This document shows positions 58,545 through 64,000 of a stretch of 64,000 bases of DNA, piece after piece. Each line of letters begins with the position of its first letter. The stretch's first letter is position 1. The stretch is from positions 2,108,001-2,172,000 of the forward strand of contig NZ_JARXVF010000001.1 in NCBI RefSeq assembly GCF_029892515.1, in the 5' to 3' direction. Both the position numbers and the translations under genes were made by a program. A model generated the notes under the pieces. The model searched no databases and was not told the origin of the DNA. It saw only the letters and a program-made list of their open reading frames with translations. This DNA comes from Pseudaminobacter soli (ex Li et al. 2025). GTDB lineage: Bacteria > Pseudomonadota > Alphaproteobacteria > Rhizobiales > Rhizobiaceae.

Positions 58545-59189
58545 TCAGATCTCCACGACGTGGTCGTCGAGTTCGTTGACGTTGTCAGCTCCAGCCGGGA
58601 AATGGGTGGCCAAAAGCCCGCCGACCGAACCGATCGCAACGACGAAGCCGTCAGCCAGCCGGTCTTCGCTGGCATGGGCGATCAGGTCGCGAATCACGCC
58701 ATCCCACGCATGCTGCGGCACGTGCTGGTTGATCCCGCTGTCGGCGACCACCGAGGCGTAGCGCTCGGCCAGCGAAACGAAGATGAGCACGCCCGTGCGG
58801 TTCGTGGTGATGTGGACGTTGCGGGCGATGAACTGCTTCAGCGCATTGTCATGGGCGCGGCGATAGCGCAGCCGGCGCGGCACGAACCACAAGCGCGACG
58901 CTGGCACAAACCAGAGCAGGGCAAGCGCGGCGAGGGCGGCCAGAAGCTGCGCGGCGACGAAAACCGGCAGGCGCAGGCTGATCCACCAATATTCAAGCGC
59001 CAGCGCCACAGGCAGGCTGAGGAGCAGGATCGCGCCCAGCAGGAAACAGGCAGCGGGGAAGAAATAGCTGCCGCTTGAGCGGGCGACGACGCAGTAGATT
59101 TCGCCCGAAGTCTTGCTTTCGGCCTCCCGGACCGCATTGGCGATGCGTGCATGTTCATCGAGTTTCATGCCGTGTTGAGGTTTCGCCAT
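58545..59189 (-). CDS. TPM-domain membrane protein (COG3762 type)
   Basis: 214 aa. The N-terminal RIANAVREAESKTSGEIYCVVAR and C-terminal TGVLIFVSLAERYASVVADSGINQHVP are the TPM-domain marks. Two membrane helices lie between (about 42-65 and 72-95). It follows the 267-aa TPM gene with no intervening base. TPM proteins are linked to photosystem II repair in plants; bacterial roles are unclear. Confidence 0.9.
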   Translation of the reverse strand: MAKPQHGMKLDEHARIANAVREAESKTSGEIYCVVARSSGSYFFPAACFLLGAILLLSLPVALALEYWWISLRLPVFVAAQLLAALAALALLWFVPASRLWFVPRRLRYRRAHDNALKQFIARNVHITTNRTGVLIFVSLAERYASVVADSGINQHVPQHAWDGVIRDLIAHASEDRLADGFVVAIGSVGGLLATHFPAGADNVNELDDHVVEI

Positions 59190-59993
59190 TCACCAGCTCC
59201 CCGAAGATCCGCCGCCGCCGGAGGAACCCCCACCGCCGGAAAAGCCCCCACCGCCAGACCAGCCGCCACCGCCGCCGGACCAGCCGCCGCCACCGCCCAT
59301 CCAGCGGCCGCCGGAACCGCGGTTGTTGTAGTTGAAGTCCATGCCGAGCCAATGGTAGCGGCCGGGCGCGATCTTGTGGCCGAACATGCGCGGCAGGACG
59401 GCCATGGCGAAGCCGCCAAAAAACAGCCAGGCCCAGATCAGGAGGAACACCACGGCGATATAGTTGACCGGCTCGGATTGGCTCTGCTGGTTGCGCTTGG
59501 CGCGCGCCTCCAGCTCCGCTGCGTTGCCGTTCAGCACCATCATGATGTCATCGACGGCCTTGGTGATGCCTCCGGAAAAGTCGCCGGCCCGAAATGCCGG
59601 CACCATGTCGTTTTCGATGATCAGGCGCGAATGGAGGTCCGTCAGCGTGCCTTCGAGGCCGTAGCCGACCTCGATGCGCATCTTGCGGTCTTCCTTGGCC
59701 ACCAGAAGCAGGATGCCGTTGTTCTCGCTGGTCTGGCCCAGCTTCCAGGCGCGGAACAGGCGGTTGGCGTAGGGCTCGATCGCCTCGCCGTCGAGGCTGT
59801 TGATGGTGGCGACGACGATCTGGTCGGAGGACTTTTTCTCGTAGTCGGCCAGCTTCTGTTCCAGCGCTGCCCGATCAGACGGGGTCAGCATGCCGGCATT
59901 GTCGACCACACGGCCCGTCAGCGCCGGCAGCTCCGCGGCCAAGGCCACGGAGGCGACGAGCGCGAACAGGAGCAATCCGGCAAGGCGCAACAT
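59190..59993 (-). CDS. TPM-domain protein with signal peptide and Gly-rich tail (YgcG type)
   Basis: 267 aa from the ATG at 59993, giving a signal peptide (about 1-20, ending ALAAE). The TPM domain (about 25-150) has GRVVDNAGMLTPSDRAALEQKLADYE and NNGILLLVAKEDRKMRIEVGYGLEG. A membrane helix lies near 180-205, and the last about 40 residues are a Gly/Ser/Trp repeat (GGGGGWSGGGGGW). This layout matches the YgcG family. Confidence 0.92.
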   Translation of the reverse strand: MLRLAGLLLFALVASVALAAELPALTGRVVDNAGMLTPSDRAALEQKLADYEKKSSDQIVVATINSLDGEAIEPYANRLFRAWKLGQTSENNGILLLVAKEDRKMRIEVGYGLEGTLTDLHSRLIIENDMVPAFRAGDFSGGITKAVDDIMMVLNGNAAELEARAKRNQQSQSEPVNYIAVVFLLIWAWLFFGGFAMAVLPRMFGHKIAPGRYHWLGMDFNYNNRGSGGRWMGGGGGWSGGGGGWSGGGGFSGGGGSSGGGGSSGSW

Positions 59994-60099
59994 GCTCTTC
60001 AGGCCGCCGGTCAAAGATGGCTGCGCAATCGTGTTCAAGCGTCGCCTCTTAGCGTTTTCCCCGCGCATCCTAAGCCAAAACGCTCTTCCCAAGTCAAAC

Positions 60100-60723
60100 T
60101 TAGTTGAAGTTTACCTTCGGCGCTTGGAGCTTGTCTTCTGGCACGGTGAAGTTCGGAAGCGGCTGGGCGTCGGTGAACCACAATTTCGCCCAGAGGATCG
60201 AGGGGAAGGTCCTCAGCGTGGTATTGTAGACCCTGACCGCCTCAATGTAGTCGCGCCGGGCGACGGCGATGCGGTTTTCGGTGCCCTCGAGCTGCGCCTG
60301 AAGAGCGAGGAAGTTCTGGTTGGCCTTCAGTTCCGGATAGTTCTCGACCACGGCCAGCAGGCGCGAAAGTGCGCTGGTCAGATTGGCCTGGCTGTCCTGG
60401 AACGCCTTGAACTTTGCCGGATCGTTGAGAACGTCCGGGGGCAGCGTCATCTGGGTCGCCTTGGCGCGCGCCTCGACCACGGCGTCGAGCGTTTCCTTTT
60501 CGTGCGAGGCGTAGCCCTTGACCGTCTCGACCAGGTTGGGGATCAGGTCGGCGCGGCGCTGGTACTGGTTCAGCACCTCGCTCCATGCCGCCTTGGCTTT
60601 TTCCTCTTGGGTCGGAATGGTGTTGTAGCCGCAAGCGGACAGAAGCGGCAGGACAAACGCCATCAGCAGGAAGGCCGGCAGCAGGCGAAGGGAGGGAAAC
60701 GGGAGAGTGCGCTGGGCAGACAT
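60100..60723 (-). CDS. lemA: LemA-family lipoprotein
   Basis: 207 aa. The lipobox is LLSAC (Cys31), so it is probably lipidated, whereas most LemA proteins have a plain N-terminal helix. The helical domain has NQYQRRADLIPNLVETVKGYASHEKETLDAVVEARAKA, the LemA signature, and ends with NTTLRTFPSILWAKLWF. It is followed by the two TPM genes, a common LemA-TPM set. Confidence 0.93.
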   Translation of the reverse strand: MSAQRTLPFPSLRLLPAFLLMAFVLPLLSACGYNTIPTQEEKAKAAWSEVLNQYQRRADLIPNLVETVKGYASHEKETLDAVVEARAKATQMTLPPDVLNDPAKFKAFQDSQANLTSALSRLLAVVENYPELKANQNFLALQAQLEGTENRIAVARRDYIEAVRVYNTTLRTFPSILWAKLWFTDAQPLPNFTVPEDKLQAPKVNFN

Positions 60724-60866
60724 TTCAATTCCCCTGGTTCATTGATGAACGACTGATAACTAGCACAGTCTCGCGTCAAGGAAATGGGCGGTGCCGGCCG
60801 GCGCCGTTTGCGCTGTCATTGCGGTCATCGAGCGGTTAGACTTGCGGGCTAAACGAGGTCCGGATC

Positions 60867-61121
60867 TTGGTCGATCGCGACAGGGACAGAGCCGCCGAAT
60901 CGCGGCGCATCTTGGAGCGCATTTCGCGCGAGGCGCATGCGGGCGACGCGTCGCTGGTGTCGCGCGCCGCGAAGCGGGCCCGCGACCACGTGTCGGCGAC
61001 GGACGCCGACGGGGATGACTGGATCGAACAATGGGGCACGCGGATCGGCCGCGTGCTCGGACTGGCAATCTGCGCAGGACTGCTCGTCTGGCTGGTGATG
61101 TTCTTGCTGCGGGGCGCTTAA
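60867..61121 (+). CDS. Small protein with C-terminal membrane helix
   Basis: 84 aa from a TTG at 60867, supported by a GAGG site; no ATG is near. Residues 1-55 are charged (Arg/Glu/Asp/Ala), and residues 60-82 form one hydrophobic helix (VLGLAICAGLLVWLVMFLL). A tail-anchored cytoplasmic domain is likely. I recognise no family. It is 5 nt before pdxY. Confidence 0.6.
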   Translation: MVDRDRDRAAESRRILERISREAHAGDASLVSRAAKRARDHVSATDADGDDWIEQWGTRIGRVLGLAICAGLLVWLVMFLLRGA

Positions 61122-61126
61122 CTCCC

Positions 61127-62014
61127 ATGACTTCCGAAAATCCCGACGCGCCGCGTGCGGTCATCGTCATCTCCAGCCATGTCGCGCGCGGCTCGGTGGG
61201 CAATCGTGCCGCGGTGTTTGCGCTTGAGACGCTTGGCCATCCGGTCTGGGCGGTGCCGACCGTAATCCTGCCCTGGCATCCCGGCCATGGCCGCGCCACG
61301 CGCATCGTGCCGGATCCGGATCAGTTTTCGGCCCTGATGAAGGATCTCGAAAATGCGCCCTGGCTGGGTGAAGTCGCCGGCGTGCTTTCGGGCTATCTAG
61401 GCGACGCCAGCCAGGCGGCGGCCGTCGCTTCGCTGGTGAAGGCGGTGCGGGCGAAGAACCCCGACGCGCTCTATGTCTGCGACCCGGTGATGGGCGATTT
61501 CGGCGGGCTTTATGTCCCCGAAGCGCTAGCGGTGGCGCTGCGCGACACGCTGTTGCCGCTGGCCGATATCGCAACCCCCAACCGCTATGAGCTGGAATGG
61601 ATCGTCGGCGAAAAAGGGCTCGACGACCAGCGCGCGGTGATGGAGGCGGCCACGCGCGCCGGTCCGCCCAACATGCTGATTACGTCGGCCCCGGCGATGA
61701 TGGCCGGCAGCACCGCCAATCTGCTGGTGACGCCGACAGCCGCCTTCCTCGCCGAACATCGCATGGTTGATCGTCCGCCGAATGGGCTGGGCGATCTCAC
61801 CGGCGCGGTGTTCCTCGCGCGGCTGCTCTCGGGCCAGTCGATGGAGGCTGCGCTGCAATCCACTACCGCCGCCGTGTTCGAAATCCTGGCTCGCACCTCC
61901 AAGCGCGGCGGCGACGAGCTGCAGCTCGAAACCGACGCGCAGAGCCTGTCGAACCCCATGGCCATGGTCCAGATGCGCCGCCTGTTGCGGCCGGGGCGAG
62001 ACAAGCGGGCGTGA
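61127..62014 (+). CDS. pdxY: Pyridoxal kinase PdxY
   Basis: 295 aa from the ATG at 61127. The ribokinase-type fold has ISSHVARGSVGNRAAVFALETLGHPVWAVPT, CDPVMGDFGGLYVPE, ATPNRYELEWI and the anion-hole motif NGLGDLTGAVFLA, in which Gly-x-Gly-Asp provides the catalytic Asp. It makes pyridoxal phosphate from pyridoxal. Its TGA overlaps the next GTG start. Confidence 0.93.
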   Translation: MTSENPDAPRAVIVISSHVARGSVGNRAAVFALETLGHPVWAVPTVILPWHPGHGRATRIVPDPDQFSALMKDLENAPWLGEVAGVLSGYLGDASQAAAVASLVKAVRAKNPDALYVCDPVMGDFGGLYVPEALAVALRDTLLPLADIATPNRYELEWIVGEKGLDDQRAVMEAATRAGPPNMLITSAPAMMAGSTANLLVTPTAAFLAEHRMVDRPPNGLGDLTGAVFLARLLSGQSMEAALQSTTAAVFEILARTSKRGGDELQLETDAQSLSNPMAMVQMRRLLRPGRDKRA

Positions 62015-62787
62015 GCGAGCGGCAAGCCGCGCGGACCATTGCCGGCGCTGACGGCTGCAAGGCCGGATGGATCGCGGTGTGGCGCCATCCCGGCGAGGCG
62101 CCCGAGACCGGTGTTTTCGCGACCTTTGCCGATCTGATGGCTTTCCTGCCGCCGAACACTATGATCGCGGTGGACATGCCCATCGGCCTGCCGGAATTTT
62201 CAGGGCATGGCGGGCGCGGGCCCGAAGCGCTGGTGCGCCCGCTGCTCGGCGAGCGGCAATCGAGCGTCTTCTCGATCCCTTCGCGTGCCGCGCTCTATGC
62301 GGACACGGCAGAATTCACCACGCTCGACGCCTGGTATGAGGCACACCGCAGAGCCAGCGAGGTCGCAGGCGCCACCTCCAATCCGCGGCGCGCCATCTCC
62401 ATTCAGGCCTTCGGCATATTTCCGAAGATCCGGGAGCTGGATGGATTGCTGCGGACTCGGCCGGAACTCAAGGGCCGCATCATCGAATCCCATCCCGAAG
62501 TGGCGTTCTGGGCGCTGAACGGCCGGCGTGCGATGGCCTTGCCCAAGAAGATCAAGGGGCGCGTCAATCCGGCCGGCATGGCCGAGCGCAAGGCCCTTCT
62601 GGCGGATCGGGGCCTGCTACGCAGCTTTCTCGATCGCGCGCCGCCGCCGGGTGCTGCGGAGGACGACTTTCTCGACGCGGCGGCTGTCATGCTGGTCGCG
62701 GAGCGCTTTTCGCGTGGCGAAGCGATGTGTTTCCCGGATCCGCCTGGTGCCGACGCACACGGCCTGCCGGTCGCAATTTGGGCGTGA
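62011..62787 (+). CDS. DUF429-domain protein
   Basis: 258 aa from a GTG overlapping the pdxY stop (GTGA). It has GADGCKAGWIAV, VDMPIGLP, a central ESHPEVAFWAL and DDFLDAAAVMLVAERF, all DUF429 marks. The fold is RNase-H-like and the function unknown. It is translationally coupled to pdxY. Confidence 0.9.
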   Translation: MSERQAARTIAGADGCKAGWIAVWRHPGEAPETGVFATFADLMAFLPPNTMIAVDMPIGLPEFSGHGGRGPEALVRPLLGERQSSVFSIPSRAALYADTAEFTTLDAWYEAHRRASEVAGATSNPRRAISIQAFGIFPKIRELDGLLRTRPELKGRIIESHPEVAFWALNGRRAMALPKKIKGRVNPAGMAERKALLADRGLLRSFLDRAPPPGAAEDDFLDAAAVMLVAERFSRGEAMCFPDPPGADAHGLPVAIWA

Positions 62788-62847
62788 TCGGAGCGGGTTT
62801 TTGCAATTTCGTTGATCGAAGGCGGCTTTGGCCTTATTGCGTGGGTC

Positions 62848-63492
62848 ATGACCCATCTGCCCGAAAAGCTGCTCGACGGTTATCGCAACTTTATGAGCGG
62901 CCAATTCCAGGCCCAGACCGAGCGCTACAAGCAGCTGGCGCGCGAGGGGCAGTCCCCGGAAACGCTCGTCATCGCCTGCTGCGATTCGCGCGCCGCGCCC
63001 GAAACCATCTTTGACGCCGGGCCGGGCGAGCTGTTTGTGGTGCGCAATGTTGCCAACCTCGTGCCGCCCTACGCACCGGATGGCGAATTTCATGCGACCT
63101 CGGCCGCGCTCGAATTTGCGGTGCAGGCGCTCAAGGTCAAGAACATCGTGGTGATGGGGCATGGCCGTTGCGGCGGCATCAAGGCCGCGCTCGACACCGA
63201 GGCTGCGCCGCTATCGCCGGGCGATTTCATCGGCCGCTGGATGAGCCTTCTGTCGCCCGCCACCGAGGCGGTGGTCAACAACACGATGATGACCGCCACA
63301 GAGCGCCAGACCTCGCTGGAGCGCATCTCGATCCGCTACTCGCTGGCCAATCTCAGGACATTTCCCTGTGTGAAGATCCTGGAGGAAAAGGGTCGGCTGA
63401 CGCTCCACGGCGCCTGGTTCGACATCTCGACCGGCGAGCTTTGGGTCATGAACAAGGAAACGGGCGACTTCGAGCGACCCGAGACTCTGTAA
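62848..63492 (+). CDS. Beta-class carbonic anhydrase
   Basis: 214 aa from the ATG at 62848. The zinc ligands are in ACCDSRAAPE and GHGRCGGIK (Cys, His, Cys), with the CxDSR Asp-Arg dyad intact. It interconverts carbon dioxide and bicarbonate. It is 60 nt after the DUF429 gene. Confidence 0.95.
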   Translation: MTHLPEKLLDGYRNFMSGQFQAQTERYKQLAREGQSPETLVIACCDSRAAPETIFDAGPGELFVVRNVANLVPPYAPDGEFHATSAALEFAVQALKVKNIVVMGHGRCGGIKAALDTEAAPLSPGDFIGRWMSLLSPATEAVVNNTMMTATERQTSLERISIRYSLANLRTFPCVKILEEKGRLTLHGAWFDISTGELWVMNKETGDFERPETL

Positions 63493-63495
63493 CTC

Positions 63496-64000
63496 TTAAC
63501 GGTGCCGTGTCACCAGGATCGCCGGCTCGGGCAGGCGGCGCCAGATCGTCCATGACGTAATGGCGATCAGCCCCATGGTCGGGATGATCGTCGCCATCGC
63601 AGTGACGGGATCGCCGATAAGTGCTGCGCATGCGCCGCCGAGCAGGCCAGCGCCCATCTGGAAAAAGCCCATCATGGCCGAGGCGGCCCCGGCATTCTTG
63701 GGGAAGGGCGCCATGGCCGCCGTGCTCGTCGCCGGCATGACGAAGGCGATGCCAAAAGCATAGACGCCGACCGGCAACATCACGCCCAGAAAACTTGGCT
63801 CGAGAAGCCGCAAGCCCAGCGCCAGGGCCAGGCTGGCTGTGCCGATGCAGATCAGCCCGGCGGGAACCAGGCGGAAGGCGCCGAAGCGGCCGATCACCAT
63901 ACGCACGGCTACCGCCCCGCCAAGATAGCTCAGGGACTGGATCAGCATCGCCGCGCCGAACTGAGGCGGCGTCAGGCCAATTCGTTCCATCAGGATGAAG
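63496..64000 (-). CDS. MFS drug-resistance transporter, Bcr/CflA type (partial, 5' end outside)
   Basis: The C-terminal about 168 residues of a membrane transporter whose N-terminus lies beyond the window end. There are at least four helices, with FGAAMLIQSLSYLGGAVAVRMVIGRFG, the YAFGIAFVMPATSTAAMAPFPKNAGAASAMMGFFQM segment in outline, and a basic C-terminus. This layout is usual for the last helices of Bcr/CflA-type DHA1 exporters. The substrate is unknown. It is convergent with the carbonic anhydrase, 3 nt apart. Confidence 0.8.
   Translation of the reverse strand, partial: FILMERIGLTPPQFGAAMLIQSLSYLGGAVAVRMVIGRFGAFRLVPAGLICIGTASLALALGLRLLEPSFLGVMLPVGVYAFGIAFVMPATSTAAMAPFPKNAGAASAMMGFFQMGAGLLGGACAALIGDPVTAMATIIPTMGLIAITSWTIWRRLPEPAILVTRHR

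Overview
The window looks like a stretch of core chromosome from a high-GC alphaproteobacterium of the Rhizobiales, most like the Phyllobacteriaceae (Mesorhizobium/Aminobacter type). This placement is an inference. It rests on the gene order mdh-sucC-sucD-sucA-sucB-lpd with sdhCDAB nearby, a Brucella-type Omp19 lipoprotein, a RopA/Omp2-type porin, a CenR-like response regulator, the COG4223-HemY pair, and a palindromic intergenic element of the kind common in rhizobia. I see no prophage, insertion sequence, CRISPR array, toxin-antitoxin pair or recognisable defence island.

Layout. 0-2 kb: Omp19-like lipoprotein and ZapE. 2-12.4 kb: malate dehydrogenase, succinyl-CoA synthetase and the 2-oxoglutarate dehydrogenase complex, with a VOC protein and an SDR enzyme inserted between sucB and lpd. 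12.4-18 kb, minus strand: sdhCDAB, then a membrane-anchored hypothetical with a probable 3' frameshift, YceH and MsrA. 18-20.9 kb: small envelope proteins, a diguanylate cyclase and a hypothetical. 20.9-27.5 kb, minus strand: leuC, a partial polar amino-acid ABC transporter (no ATPase gene here), a methyltransferase and rimM-trmD-rplS. 27.5-33.4 kb: XerC, a TraB/GumN protein, a membrane-anchored Pro/Ala-rich protein, OsmC, a UbiH-type monooxygenase and TesB. 33.5-37 kb: glnK-amtB behind a sigma-54-type promoter, then a porin. 37.2-41.7 kb: FtsK behind a CtrA-type site, LolA and exonuclease III. 41.7-43.6 kb: a CenR-like regulator with a cyclic-nucleotide-binding protein, and a divergent L,D-transpeptidase. 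43.6-47.6 kb, minus strand: DUF1761, a METTL20-like methyltransferase coupled to an EVE-domain protein, YciI, GpsA and TsaD. 47.7-53.1 kb: hemC, hemD, COG4223, hemY and a TerB-like protein. 53.1-64 kb: a glutamine amidotransferase, a small-ORF pair, an AzgA-type purine permease, tRNA-Ala(CGC), YggT-YggU, Ppa, GNAT, the LemA-TPM-TPM set, PdxY, DUF429, beta-carbonic anhydrase and the end of an MFS transporter.

How it fits together. The first third supplies most of the lower TCA cycle and complex II. The middle joins nitrogen sensing and ammonium uptake, ribosome and tRNA maturation, and chromosome segregation. The last third combines heme synthesis, t6A formation, glycerol-3-phosphate synthesis and envelope functions.

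The most notable signals are mainly non-coding or very small. They are two copies of a rhizobial palindromic repeat (one inside the ABC transporter operon), a CtrA-type site before ftsK, a sigma-54 promoter before glnK, a cluster of direct and inverted repeats before the porin, an 18-bp perfect palindrome before sdhC, and small ORFs at 53842-54134 and 22393-22509. I did not find a convincing new multi-gene system.
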